Of a stretch of 64,000 bases of DNA, positions 1 through 7,794 are shown piece after piece. The stretch spans positions 160,267,398 through 160,331,397 of the forward strand of contig CM068825.1 in assembly GCA_028554795.2 (NCBI GenBank), read 5' to 3'. The notes beneath the pieces were generated by a model. That model was not told the origin of the DNA and did no database searches. It was given only the letters and a program-made list of their open reading frames with translations. The stretch comes from Sinohyriopsis cumingii. Its lineage: Eukaryota > Mollusca > Bivalvia > Unionida > Unionidae. The position numbers and the translations under genes are program-made. Position 1 is the first letter of the stretch. Every line of letters begins with the position of its first letter.

Positions 1-1
1 C

Positions 2-298
2 GAGTTACATCGTGTCACCAAAAAAGAAGACGACGTGTACGACATCGAAAGCATTCTCGAACGCAGAACTCGTAAAGTGGGCAAACGACGTGTCAAAGAA
101 GTCAAAGTACGTTGGAAAGGATATCCACCCAGTTTTGATTCTTGGATCGACGCTTCGCAAGTCATCGACTATAAAAGAAGTGACCATCATGCCCTTTCAC
201 ACAGACGCAGCTACTGCGACCACTCCTTCACCCAGTTCTTCTTTGCAAGATTTACAAAAACAACCCTTGTGGGTGTGGTGTGGAGAACGTGTGCCTAA
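2..298 (+). pseudogene. Polinton integrase, C-terminal chromodomain part (element A)
   Basis: Frame 2 reads the end of the integrase, cut by the window edge, including the chromodomain (a YDIES start, then VRWKGYP and a DSWI segment). Relative to the intact copy at 9575-10687 it lacks four bases near 171-175, just before the stop codon. The frame therefore runs on to a stop at 298, over the downstream membrane-protein gene. The catalytic DDE core would lie upstream of the window. Homology is clear; the 3' frameshift may be tolerated because it alters only the last few residues and adds a tail. Confidence 0.85.
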
Positions 299-599
299 AA
301 CGCAAATCGCCTTTTTCTGCCAAATCTTCGTGGTGTATTGTGTCATCGGTGCAGCCATTGCCAATTTGAGTTTGCAACAAGGAGACAAACAATTGTGGAC
401 CATTTTATTGAGCAGTTGCATCGGTTACCTGCTTCCCAATCCCTCCCTGAAATTCTCCTCGAACGGGAACAACGGGAACCTTGTGTCCAGTGCTAGTGCC
501 AGTCACCACTTTAACAACAACAATAACCCCATTTTGGGCGGAGACACTCCTCTAACTTCCAGTAACCCCTCGGACAGTCACAGAACTCTGGAATTATGA
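189..599 (+). CDS. Conserved Polinton two-helix membrane protein (element A copy)
   Basis: 136 residues from ATG 189. The centre has two hydrophobic segments, one after VPKTQIAFF and one ending in GYLLPNP, flanked by a Ser/Thr/Pro-rich N-terminus and an Asn/Ser-rich C-terminus. The same family occurs in Polintons of many invertebrates between integrase and minor capsid; its function is not known to me. It is nearly identical to the copy at 9150-9569. The stop overlaps the next ATG as ATGA. A TATA-like run lies at about 170-178. The frame is open, so this copy is intact although its neighbours are broken. Confidence 0.8.
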   Translation: MPFHTDAATATTPSPSSSLQDLQKQPLWVWCGERVPKTQIAFFCQIFVVYCVIGAAIANLSLQQGDKQLWTILLSSCIGYLLPNPSLKFSSNGNNGNLVSSASASHHFNNNNNPILGGDTPLTSSNPSDSHRTLEL

Positions 600-1516
600 G
601 TCACCCTAACAAATTTTACTTAACCTTACCCAGTGACAGTTCTATGGAGGTGTTTCCCAACAACACTTTGTGCTGTTACACGGCCAAATTACCTCAGGCC
701 ATCCAATTAGATCACGAAGCCCACTGGGAAGTGGCTTTAGTGGAAATCATTCACCCGACCCAAGTCCTCAATGTCCTTCCCAATCAAAATTTTTTTTTAC
801 GGTGGAAGTTCATGACGAGCAAATGCAAAAGTACTTGAATACCCATGTCAAATATGACAATAAAACCTATGATGACAAAACTCAAAAGTGGACCTACCAC
901 TTGTTCGTTCCCCTCGGCTATTATTTTAGTGGTCATCATTTGGTCAGCACCATAGCCTCCAGGTTTAATGGCGTGTTTCTTAAAGCTTTGGAGAGTGTCA
1001 GAAAAAGTGTCACCTTGGAGTACCACAAAGTAGCTCGTCGCTTCCTGGTGAAATTTGAGGGAGGTTAAACGATGTCTATTTTATTTTGTCCTGAATTGTT
1101 TGGCATGTTGGGCGGGGACATGGAGATGAGAAAGAAATTTGATCAAAAAGGTGAGCTAGCAGTCATTTCCGACAACGATTCTTTTAGCAAGTCATTTCGT
1201 TCCCCAGTAGAAATGAACCAAGGACTGAATTTGATATTTGTGTACTCCGATGTGGTGGAGTACAATGTGGTAGGACACACCTCCGCACCGTTACTGCGTG
1301 TCATTCCTTTCAAAGTGGATTCTGCCACGATCGCTGACAAGGAAGGTGGAAAGACTTATCACGTTTGTACATCATCATTATTTGCCCTTCAGTAAGTCGT
1401 ATTTGGACACTGTCAACATTGCTATAAAAGGAGATCTGGGACAAAATATTCCATTCACCAAAGGAAAAGTCACGGTGAAGCTTCATTTTCGAAAACGGTT
1501 CTCTCCCGACTCGTAA
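596..1516 (+). pseudogene. Minor capsid (penton-like) protein, frameshifted (element A)
   Basis: Three reading frames together cover the 311-residue minor capsid protein found intact at 8218-9153. Frame breaks lie near the T-run at about 790, at a stop near 1066, and near 1360-1390. The ATG overlaps the stop of the membrane-protein gene, as in the intact element. Minor capsid proteins of Polintons are single jelly-roll penton homologues. This copy cannot make a full product, which dates loss of capsid function in element A after its insertion. Confidence 0.85.
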
Positions 1517-1519
1517 GTC

Positions 1520-1962
1520 ATGTATCCAGTGTACCGAGGGGTTGCTCGACAGCCAGGACACGGTTTAGGGGATATGTTAAAATCGGCCTTTCGTTCGGTG
1601 TTCCCGTCTTGAAACCGATGGTGATACGAGGATTGCACGCCTTGAAAGATGCCGCACTGACGCAAGGCAAAGAATTTCTCCAAAATGTCATCATCGACAA
1701 ACAAAACCCTAAAGAAGCCTTCTTGAGGGCAGGCAAAAATGTCTTGCTGCAAACGGGCAAAGACAGTTTGGGTCGACGAGAAACACCTATAAATGCCCTA
1801 AACGCTACCGATTCAGGCATTCCCGCTTCCCTGACTCCACAGCAAGGACACGGCAGAAAAAGGCGACGAAGAAAACACCCCTTCACCAGTCTTCACACTT
1901 CTAAAGCTAGAAAGACAAAGAAAAGAAGAACCGTTCGAGACTTAGACGTTTTTGATTACTAA
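1520..1962 (+). pseudogene. Basic capsid-associated protein, frameshifted (element A)
   Basis: Homologue of the 139-residue protein at 7795-8214. It opens at ATG 1520 but hits a stop near 1611 after a one-base loss in the segment equivalent to residues 27-30. The remaining frame from about 1609 to 1962 keeps the ALKDAALTQGKEF helix, the arginine/lysine cluster and the RDLDVFDY end. A TATA-like TATAAAAGG lies at about 1422-1430 inside the preceding gene, as in the intact copy. Confidence 0.82.
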
Positions 1963-1983
1963 AATTTATTGAGACAAAGAAAA

Positions 1984-2483
1984 ATGATGCACCGAGAGTC
2001 TTGTGCCTGTTCCAAGTCGGAACTAGATCTCTTTGCCATGCCCCCCACCATGATGACGATGCAAGAATCCCAGTGGGTCGAATTTCATCCCGTCTCCTCT
2101 TTGACGGAATCAGCTCCAATCGAGTTTGATATCAAAGGTCAACACGAAGATTACATCGATCTGAATAGCAGTTACCTGTACTTGAAAGTCAAAGTGATCA
2201 AAACGAACAACACCAATCCAGGAGCCAATGCTAGAGTAGCTCCCGTCAACAATTTCATGCATTCCTTGTTCAGCGAAGTGGACTTGTACTTGAATAACAA
2301 ACTGGTCAGCAGCAGCATGGATACTTACCCTTATCGAGCCTATCTGGGAAATCGCTTGACGTACGGAAAAGAAGTCAAGAATACTCATCTGGATGCTTGC
2401 GTGGTATGGAAACCTGACACAGCAGGTGAGAACACGTTTAACGACACAGTCCTGATAGCAGATGACGATCCTCACAATGTGGG
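1984..2483 (+). pseudogene. Major capsid protein, 5' part, split by inner Polinton (element A)
   Basis: Starts ATGATG at 1984 and follows the MCP of the inner element (6457-7782) closely for about 166 residues, up to the HNVG segment where the inner element inserts. The apparent extension of the frame to 2685 is translation of the inverted repeat and is not capsid. The 3' part resumes at 22717 after the 6-bp duplication. Both halves are open in matching frames, so the insertion may have been the first inactivating event for this gene. Confidence 0.9.
2478..2483. repeat. 6-bp target-site duplication, left copy (TGTGGG)
   Basis: TGTGGG immediately precedes the inverted repeat and is repeated at 22717-22722. 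The uninterrupted MCP of the inner element reads CACAATGTGGGGTTTAA at the same codons, so the target held one copy. Six-base duplications are the known signature of Polinton integration. Confidence 0.93.
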
Positions 2484-2804
2484 AGTAGTGAAGGGGGGCA
2501 CTATACGTACAATGGGAATTAGCATTAAAAACACCCTTGGGGCACTATACGTACAATGGAAATTTAACATGGAGAAAAATCGTGGGGCACTTTACGTACA
2601 ATGGGAATTTAACATGGCGATAAATCGTGGGGCACTTTACGTACAAGGGGAATTTAACATGGGAATAGAGTTTGGGCTTGTTTAGGGACAAGGGGAATTT
2701 AACATGGAATTTTTTTTTAAAAAAAAATTTTTAAAAAAGGGGTAGGCAATTCAAAAGACTATCTCTTTTCGAGAAATATGGCTGGCCCTGAAAAGGGCCT
2801 TTGG
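2484..2804 (+). repeat. Left terminal inverted repeat of inner Polinton
   Basis: Matches the reverse complement of 22396-22716 almost base for base, with small length differences only in the A/T runs near 2705-2740. Internally it holds four to five imperfect direct repeats of about 45 bp (starting near 2495, 2539, 2584, 2629 and 2675) built on GGGGCACT-TACGTACAA and GGAATTTAACATGG. Its inner edge contains the histone-type stem-loop at 2784-2799. Confidence 0.95.
2759..2799 (-). terminator. Histone-type 3' stem-loop and U7-like downstream element
   Basis: On the minus strand GGCCCTTTTCAGGGCC (2799-2784) forms a 6-bp stem with a TTTC loop, the metazoan replication-dependent histone mRNA form. 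AGCCA follows, then CGAAAAGAGATAG (2771-2759), like the purine-rich element bound by U7 snRNA. It begins 16 nt after the stop of the gene at 2815-3396 and lies within the inverted repeat. No AATAAA is seen in its place. Confidence 0.8.
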
Positions 2805-2814
2805 CTTTCTTCTT

Positions 2815-3396
2815 CTATTTCCTCCATCTTCTCATCCAGCCCCTAATCTTTCCCCAAATTCCTTTTTTCTTCTTCTTTTCATTTTCCGGTATCCAGTCTG
2901 GGTGACCCATGGCTCGGAACTTCTGTTGGATTTTTATCCAGTTATTGTTCAGTCTCTCATATTCTTCTTTTTTCTTTCTATTCTCTTGTTCTTTTCTATC
3001 TTTTGCCCACCTGTCCTTAATTTTCTGCACTTCTTCCTCTATTATCTTTTTCATCTTTTCTTCCGCTTTCTTTAGTTGTTCAATGCCCCTTTTCACGAAC
3101 TTCCACTCTGACCATTTCTCTAGTTCTTCTAAATAGCATCTCACTGCTTTTACTTTGTCCATAGACTCTTTTATAGTCCCCACTCTTACATACTCTGGTT
3201 TAATCAATCCTCTCAATCTCTTAACTTCTTCCTCTATCATCTCCTCTATCATCTTCCTCGCTAATTGTAGTTCATTGACATAGTCAAGACTTTTTCTCAA
3301 CCTCCATTCTCTTTCTATCCTTTCAATAGTGTACTCTCCATCCATCATCCAAAAATAAACATTTCTTAAGTCATTGAACAACGCCGACACTTCCAT
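2815..3396 (-). CDS. Charged coiled-coil protein with basic amphipathic tail
   Basis: 193 residues from ATG 3396. Long Glu/Lys-rich helices dominate (residues about 40-65 and 85-145), including an ARKMIEEMIEEEV segment that resembles parts of the two next genes. The C-terminus is strongly cationic and Trp-rich (GIWGKIRGWMRRWRK), suggesting membrane or nucleic-acid contact. I recognise no known family. It is the leftmost gene, transcribed outward, with TATA-like TATAAGAA and two copies of the shared promoter motif upstream and a histone-type stem-loop 16 nt after the stop. These signals make it a credible gene despite low complexity. Confidence 0.75.
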   Translation of the reverse strand: MEVSALFNDLRNVYFWMMDGEYTIERIEREWRLRKSLDYVNELQLARKMIEEMIEEEVKRLRGLIKPEYVRVGTIKESMDKVKAVRCYLEELEKWSEWKFVKRGIEQLKKAEEKMKKIIEEEVQKIKDRWAKDRKEQENRKKKEEYERLNNNWIKIQQKFRAMGHPDWIPENEKKKKKGIWGKIRGWMRRWRK

Positions 3397-3444
3397 CTTG
3401 TATCTGTTATTCCGTAGAATGGTTTGAACGAAGAATACTGTGGG

Positions 3445-3555
3445 TTCTTATACGAAAAGCGCAGACGTGAAGGAAAACATCCCCCTAAGAACATAAAATG
3501 GATCTTACCTAGATCATGACCCAACAACGCGCGAACGTGAAGGAAAACATCCCCC
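3445..3555 (-). promoter_or_regulatory. Promoter block: TATA-like box plus two copies of shared motif
   Basis: Minus-strand TATAAGAA (3452-3445) lies 49 nt before the ATG at 3396. Immediately upstream, 3461-3485 and 3531-3555 each carry GACGTGAAGGAAAACATCCC-type sequence (plus-strand reading; the second copy has AACGTG). The same block precedes the genes starting at 4161 and 5047 at nearly the same spacing, so a transcriptional role is likely. Confidence 0.65.
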
Positions 3556-3767
3556 TACTTTTTTCATTTCATATAATATAACCCAAACTATACTCTCCAC
3601 ATACGCTAAGAAACAATAAAGAAACCCATAATCTACTATTCACACTAACTTACTTTATTAGTTACAAACACAAACACAAACACACAAACACATACACTTC
3701 CACTATTAATAAAGAGTTAGTGTTTATATTCACACTACTCTACCTACACACATTGGCAAATTGATCG
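3556..3767. other. AT/CA-rich spacer between cassettes
   Basis: No ORF. Contains ACAAACACA runs and a TTAGTG-rich segment. Most of it aligns with 4361-4627, showing that the spacer was duplicated together with its neighbouring gene. It ends in ATTGGCAAATT, which also precedes the stem-loops at 4653 and 21304. Confidence 0.6.
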
Positions 3768-3808
3768 TTATTTCTTTTCTAGAGTATTGGGTAGCCCTGA
3801 AAAGGGCT
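3768..3808 (-). terminator. Histone-type 3' stem-loop and U7-like downstream element
   Basis: Minus-strand AGCCCTTTTCAGGGCT (3808-3793) followed by ACCCA and, 10-15 nt on, TAGAAAAGAAATAAC. The ACCCA flank matches the classical animal histone signal. It starts 30 nt after the stop codon of the gene at 3838-4161. The first and last stem pairs differ from the copy in the inverted repeat (A-T instead of G-C), a compensatory change that keeps the stem. Confidence 0.82.
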
Positions 3809-3837
3809 GTTTTGTTTGGAACTTCATGGGCACCTGG

Positions 3838-4161
3838 TTAATGGTGGCACCTTCCAGGCCTGGCGCCACATACACATCTTATCCCCCAGTTACTTTTTAC
3901 CTTTTGGGGGGAGAGAGCAGAGGCAGGATATGTCGCTTCAGAATCCCAATTTTCACTCTCTGGGATTCTGAAATTTTTTCTTCTCTCCTTTTCCTCCTCC
4001 TCTTCTTTATATCTTCTCTCCTCCTCTTCTTTTTTTCTTCTTTCCTCCTCTCTTATCCTTCCCTCCTCGACAATGGCTTCAGCGGCCAGTTCATTTAATA
4101 TGCGCCTGGCATATTCCAGATGCACATGAAGTTCCAACAGTTTCTCCAGTCTCGTGTTCAT
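3838..4161 (-). CDS. Small Glu/Arg-rich coiled-coil protein
   Basis: 107 residues from ATG 4161. Residues about 5-30 form a helix (LEYARRILNELAAEAIVEE) similar to segments in the flanking genes. Residues 33-60 are an uninterrupted Glu/Arg/Lys helix. The C-terminus has a short Cys/Arg/His-rich stretch. No known family is recognised. TATAAATT 50 nt upstream, the shared promoter motif, and a histone-type stem-loop after the stop support a real transcription unit. Likely a diverged duplicate of its neighbours. Confidence 0.65.
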   Translation of the reverse strand: MNTRLEKLLELHVHLEYARRILNELAAEAIVEEGRIREEERRKKEEEERRYKEEEEEKERRKNFRIPESENWDSEATYPASALSPQKVKSNWGIRCVCGARPGRCHH

Positions 4162-4211
4162 TTTTGGTGTTGATCAATCAACAAGGGTAGCTGGACTGCC
4201 GAACGACTTTC

Positions 4212-4251
4212 AATTTATACTGAGAGCGCGGACGTGAAGGAAAACATCCCC
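4212..4251 (-). promoter_or_regulatory. Promoter block: TATA box plus shared motif
   Basis: TATAAATT (minus, 4219-4212) followed upstream by the shared motif at 4228-4251. The motif begins 67 nt from the ATG at 4161, against 65 and 69 nt in the sister genes. A second, degraded copy (GCGGACCTAAAAG...) lies at 4340-4360. Confidence 0.65.
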
Positions 4252-4287
4252 TAATAACATAAAATTCATCTTACCTATATCATCAAC

Positions 4288-4331
<44 letters not shown>

Positions 4332-4627
4332 AACAACGCGCGGACCTAAAAGAAACACTCACTCACTTTTTATGCTACCCATCACTATTTTAAAAATTTT
4401 TTATAAATCACTTCAATAGACTATCCACATACTCAAAGCAATCCAATCTAATCCCAAATATACACCTCAAACACTAAGATAAGATATCATTTTAATCTAC
4501 TATCCACACCAACTTACTTTTAGCTCTTACTAACACTAACACACAAACACATACCCTCACATTTTTTAAGAGAGAGTTAGTTTTTATATACACACTACTC
4601 TACCTACTCACATTGGCAAATTAATCG
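4252..4627. other. Spacer with 42-base A tract, duplicated from neighbour
   Basis: No ORF. An uninterrupted run of 42 A lies at 4289-4330, at the point where the homologous spacer near 3520 has only CCCAACAACG, so the tract expanded after duplication. The rest aligns with 3556-3767, including the ACACAAACACATAC run. Confidence 0.65.
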
Positions 4628-4668
4628 TTATTTCTTTTCTAGAGTATTGGGTAGCCCTGAAAAGGGCT
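4628..4668 (-). terminator. Histone-type 3' stem-loop and U7-like downstream element
   Basis: Minus-strand AGCCCTTTTCAGGGCT (4668-4653), then ACCCA and TAGAAAAGAAATAAC. It lies 29 nt after the stop of the gene at 4697-5047. Stem, loop and downstream element match the copy at 3793-3808, as expected of duplicated cassettes. Confidence 0.82.
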
Positions 4669-4696
4669 GTTTTTTTGTTTGCTATGGCATTCTTTT

Positions 4697-5047
4697 TTAG
4701 TTTCTAAGAATGCGATGTCCTCTGAGGATAGACTTTCTGGCAATAGGTCTGCTTCTTCGGAAAGAGAAGAAGAACTCTTTGGTGTCGATACGGCAATCGA
4801 CAAAGCCTCTGTCAGGTTCAGGTTGCTGTTGTTGCTGCTGTTGCTGCTGTTGTCTCTGAAGTCTGTACTTCTCTGTCCATTCTTCTTTTTCCCTGTTCAC
4901 TTCTTCTCTGAAGAGCTCTTCTATTAGGTCTTCAGTGATTTTTAACATTCTCACATTCTCTATTTCTTCTGGCTTCGGTATCAGACTGTGTCTGACCCTA
5001 TGCAAATTCACGTAGGCTTCGTTGAGCTTAGCTAGTTTGGAGCACAT
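4697..5047 (-). CDS. Small charged protein with polyglutamine tract
   Basis: 116 residues from ATG 5047. An upstream in-frame ATG at 5167 would add 40 residues, but the shared promoter motif lies between the two, 69 nt before 5047, so the shorter form is preferred. The N-terminal half carries LNEAYVNLHRVRHSLIP and LKITEDLIEELFREEV, like its neighbours. A run of ten glutamines follows, and then a tail without known features. A histone-type stem-loop follows the stop. Function unknown. Confidence 0.65.
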   Translation of the reverse strand: MCSKLAKLNEAYVNLHRVRHSLIPKPEEIENVRMLKITEDLIEELFREEVNREKEEWTEKYRLQRQQQQQQQQQQPEPDRGFVDCRIDTKEFFFSFRRSRPIARKSILRGHRILRN

Positions 5048-5099
5048 CTTCTTAGGAGGATGAGTCGACAATGGATGGTTAGACTGGGAACAACCCCGG

Positions 5100-5140
5100 T
5101 TCTTAAAGTTAAAGCGCGGACGTGAAGGAAAACATCCCCC
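5100..5140 (-). promoter_or_regulatory. Promoter block: TATA-like TTTAAGAA plus shared motif
   Basis: The motif at 5116-5140 matches the copies at 3461 and 4228, and a weak TATA-like TTTAAGAA lies at 5107-5100. The spacing to ATG 5047 matches the sister genes. Confidence 0.6.
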
Positions 5141-5367
5141 ACACGGTTTTCGAGCCGCAACGTTCATGAGAGGGATAGTAAGAAATGAAAGAGCATCAAT
5201 CCAACATTCTTATAGCTAAACAAAAGACAAAGGCATTTTTTTCAAAACACAACATTTTTTATTTAAAAATCACTTAACACTAAACAACAACATTTTTAAC
5301 AATAATCCAACATTATAACATCAAACAATTTTCTTCAAATCACAAACATTTGTTCTTCAAATACTAA
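5141..5367 (-). other. Spacer with poly(A) signal of the protease gene
   Basis: AT-rich, no ORF beyond the extension of the previous frame. Minus-strand AATAAA at 5263-5258 lies about 105 nt after the protease stop and is the probable poly(A) signal. The homologous AATAAA is kept in element A at 24275-24280. Confidence 0.6.
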
Positions 5368-5928
5368 CTATTTTGAACAAGGCTGACAACGTTGTGAATG
5401 AAATTGTGATTTCCACTGTTGGAAATCATTAGGCCATTGATGGACACTACGTTTCCTAGCTTGAGACAAAAGATAAGCATAATGGTCACAAAACCATCGG
5501 TCTACTTTCACATCGTTTCTAGCAGAAGAACGAGGATCGAAATGAGTCACTAAATGTTCTAAGGAATAGCCCAGGCTGCGATGATGCAGAAAATACACAC
5601 AATATTGTCCACACACCAAGGAATCTGTGCCTTGTAATTTCACATTATTGAATCGGGTGGTTTGAGCATTTCTTCTCATAAAGTCAATGATATCGTCTTC
5701 CAAAGGGGGCAATCCGTACGAATCGAAATATTCCACACATCCTTCTTGAGGAAAGTAGATGGCTACCCAGTGGGTTCCTGGGAGATGACTGTCGTCCGTG
5801 TTGATCACGTAAGCTTGATGGTCTTTAGGTTTGCGATGAGGGAGTTCATCTTTAGCACAGACGACAGGATTCCAAGAAGCCGTATACGAACTGTGGTTCA
5901 AAAGGTAATAAAGTTCCCAGGTATCCAT
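5368..5928 (-). CDS. Adenain-like cysteine protease (virion maturation protease)
   Basis: 186 residues. The fold family is the Ulp1/adenovirus protease clan. The visible catalytic set is His53 (GTHW), Asp69 (YFDSYG), Gln99 (KLQG) and Cys106 (VCGQYC), in the order and spacing of adenain. In adenoviruses the enzyme cleaves capsid and core precursors; in Polintons it is taken to mature the capsid. It is encoded next to the conserved small protein and MCP, in the usual Polinton late cluster. The length is a little below adenain (about 200). The sister copy in element A is almost wholly deleted. Confidence 0.95.
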   Translation of the reverse strand: MDTWELYYLLNHSSYTASWNPVVCAKDELPHRKPKDHQAYVINTDDSHLPGTHWVAIYFPQEGCVEYFDSYGLPPLEDDIIDFMRRNAQTTRFNNVKLQGTDSLVCGQYCVYFLHHRSLGYSLEHLVTHFDPRSSARNDVKVDRWFCDHYAYLLSQARKRSVHQWPNDFQQWKSQFHSQRCQPCSK

Positions 5929-5953
5929 TGATTTGTGTGTGCTTTTTTCTTCT

Positions 5954-6451
5954 TCACAGGTAATAATAAGTTGTCAATTCGATCCTGACTTTTTGCTTGA
6001 AAATGTCTGACGAATAAACGGTTATTCGTTCTGTTTCCTCACTCTGATTCAGGAGAGCTTCGATACGATGGATCTCTTGAGTGGTTAATGGTGGACAAGA
6101 ATGTTCACGCAAGTCTTTATACCACTGGTGCAACACGTCTTTGTTCGAGATGAGACTCCAAGCTTCGTCCAGATACTCGTCCAATTTTTCTTCTTGACTT
6201 AACATCAGGCATTTATCGTGTTGAATTTGACTGGGATGATCGTTTTGACATCCATAGCAATTTTTCTTGATCAATTCCGTCATTTTGTCGACCAAGTGTT
6301 TGGCAAAACAGGAGACTAAATGGGCTTCTTGTTCTGGCCATCTCGACTTCATCATGACAATTTCTTCGTCTTGGGATTCTCCTTCCACGGTCTCCTCACA
6401 TTCCATGTCCAAAGTTTCTTCACTTTGTAAAGAGGGATAACAGTCTTCCAT
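5954..6451 (-). CDS. Conserved Polinton protein with Cys/His motif
   Basis: 165 residues. It has an acidic N-terminus (about 1-35), then a helical region with a Cys/His motif around residues 85-105 (YGCQNDHPSQIQHDKC) that recurs in proteins next to MCP in other invertebrate Polintons as I recall them. The spacing could bind a metal. Function unknown; position between MCP and protease suggests a virion or assembly role. Element A carries a relative (23547-24029) in which this motif has been deleted. Confidence 0.75.
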   Translation of the reverse strand: MEDCYPSLQSEETLDMECEETVEGESQDEEIVMMKSRWPEQEAHLVSCFAKHLVDKMTELIKKNCYGCQNDHPSQIQHDKCLMLSQEEKLDEYLDEAWSLISNKDVLHQWYKDLREHSCPPLTTQEIHRIEALLNQSEETERITVYSSDIFKQKVRIELTTYYYL

Positions 6452-6456
6452 GGCTT

Positions 6457-7782
6457 CTAATAATCTAGAATGACTTCTCTTAAACTGTTGATTTCTATCG
6501 TATTGTCAAATTCTGCATACAGGATGACGTTCACTGTGTTCCCTGCTTCCAGTGGACTCGCAAACTGAATTTCCACACGAATCTGGCCAGATTTTATAGG
6601 GTGGAAATGTCCCTCGTCGCTGCCTTGGTCTGGAGTGAAATCGAAAGCCCACAAAGCATAGCCTCCGTCATAATCGTCGTACTCAATGCCGTGACTGGTG
6701 TTGGTTCCTAACTGGCCGGTGGCTTCGTACAGGGACAAGTACGATCTCAAGTAATTCTTCTGGGCAAAGTTAGGCTCGAAAGGTCGGGTACACAAGGTCT
6801 TGCCATCGCGACTGACTTCGATCTTGGACACATTGTAATGCTTAAACTCAAAAGGATTTTCGTTGTGGACTCCGTTGAAGGCTGTATTCTTGACGATACC
6901 AACAATCAAACGCTTCGGTAACTGTCCTTGGAACAGATGATCTTCGATCATGGATCGCTGTCCAGCAGGAATGGTGAAGGTTTTTACTTCTACGCGTCGT
7001 ATGGGATACTTGGCGGTTGTTCTGCTTAACGTTTGACTGATATCGTTTCCCACTTTAGGTAACACTTCTACGCGACGCACGTAGAGCTTGGCTTCTTGGA
7101 TAACAGTTTTGTATTCATTGTTATGGGCCATCAAATGGAAAGCGGCACTGCTACGATTCAGTCTCAGACGGATATCCACTCCGTTCAGCAAATACTTTTC
7201 TTGTAACCACATGTCCAAATGCAAACGATCCATCAGTTCTAAACTTCGCCCTTGCAGAATTTTAGTTCTACGTGTGTTAAACCCCACATTGTGAAGATTG
7301 CCATCTTCTGTCAGGGCTGTGTCGGTAAACGTGTTTGCACCGGCCGTGTCAGGTTTCCATAGCACGCAAGCATCCAGATGAGTGTTCTTGGCTTCTTTTC
7401 CGTACGTCAAGAGATTTTCCAGGTAGGCGCGATACGGGTATGTATCCATGCTGCTACTGACTAGTTTGTTATTCAAGTACAAGTCCACTTCACTGAACAA
7501 GGAATGCATGAAATTGTTGACGGGCGCTACCCTATCATTGGCTCCAGGATTGGTGTTGTCAGTTTTGATCACTTTGACTTTCAAATACAGGTAACTGCTA
7601 TTCAGATCGATGTAATCTTCGGGTTGTCCTTTGATTTCGAACTCGATGGGAGCTGATTCCGTCAATGAGGAGACGGGATGAAATTCCACCCACTGGGATT
7701 CTTGCATCGTCATCATGGTGGGGGGCATGGCAAACATATCCAGTTCCGTCTTGGAACAAGCACATGACTCTCGGTGCATCAT
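6457..7782 (-). CDS. Major capsid protein (double jelly-roll hexon homologue)
   Basis: 441 residues from the first of two adjacent ATGs at 7782. It resembles Polinton and adintovirus major capsid proteins: an N-terminal segment with Cys and MPPTMMTMQESQW, the DLNSSYLYLKVKV strand, NFMHSLFSEVDLYLNNKLVSSS, and a C-terminal segment with DFTPDQ and hydrophobic strands ending in ILDY. Such proteins form trimeric pseudo-hexameric capsomers of an icosahedral shell. The frame is intact. It ends 5 bases before the next gene's ATG. It is the homologue interrupted by element B itself in element A, so the insertion hit a relative's capsid gene. Confidence 0.93.
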   Translation of the reverse strand: MMHRESCACSKTELDMFAMPPTMMTMQESQWVEFHPVSSLTESAPIEFEIKGQPEDYIDLNSSYLYLKVKVIKTDNTNPGANDRVAPVNNFMHSLFSEVDLYLNNKLVSSSMDTYPYRAYLENLLTYGKEAKNTHLDACVLWKPDTAGANTFTDTALTEDGNLHNVGFNTRRTKILQGRSLELMDRLHLDMWLQEKYLLNGVDIRLRLNRSSAAFHLMAHNNEYKTVIQEAKLYVRRVEVLPKVGNDISQTLSRTTAKYPIRRVEVKTFTIPAGQRSMIEDHLFQGQLPKRLIVGIVKNTAFNGVHNENPFEFKHYNVSKIEVSRDGKTLCTRPFEPNFAQKNYLRSYLSLYEATGQLGTNTSHGIEYDDYDGGYALWAFDFTPDQGSDEGHFHPIKSGQIRVEIQFASPLEAGNTVNVILYAEFDNTIEINSLREVILDY

Positions 7783-7794
7783 TTTTTCTGTGTC

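Noticed and set aside
1969-2685. Plus-strand frame extending the split capsid gene into the inner element
   Set aside because: Residues after 2483 are translated inverted repeat, not capsid sequence.
5048-5167. Longer start (ATG 5167) for the polyglutamine gene
   Set aside because: The extra segment contains the promoter motif and TATA-like box found upstream of the sister genes.
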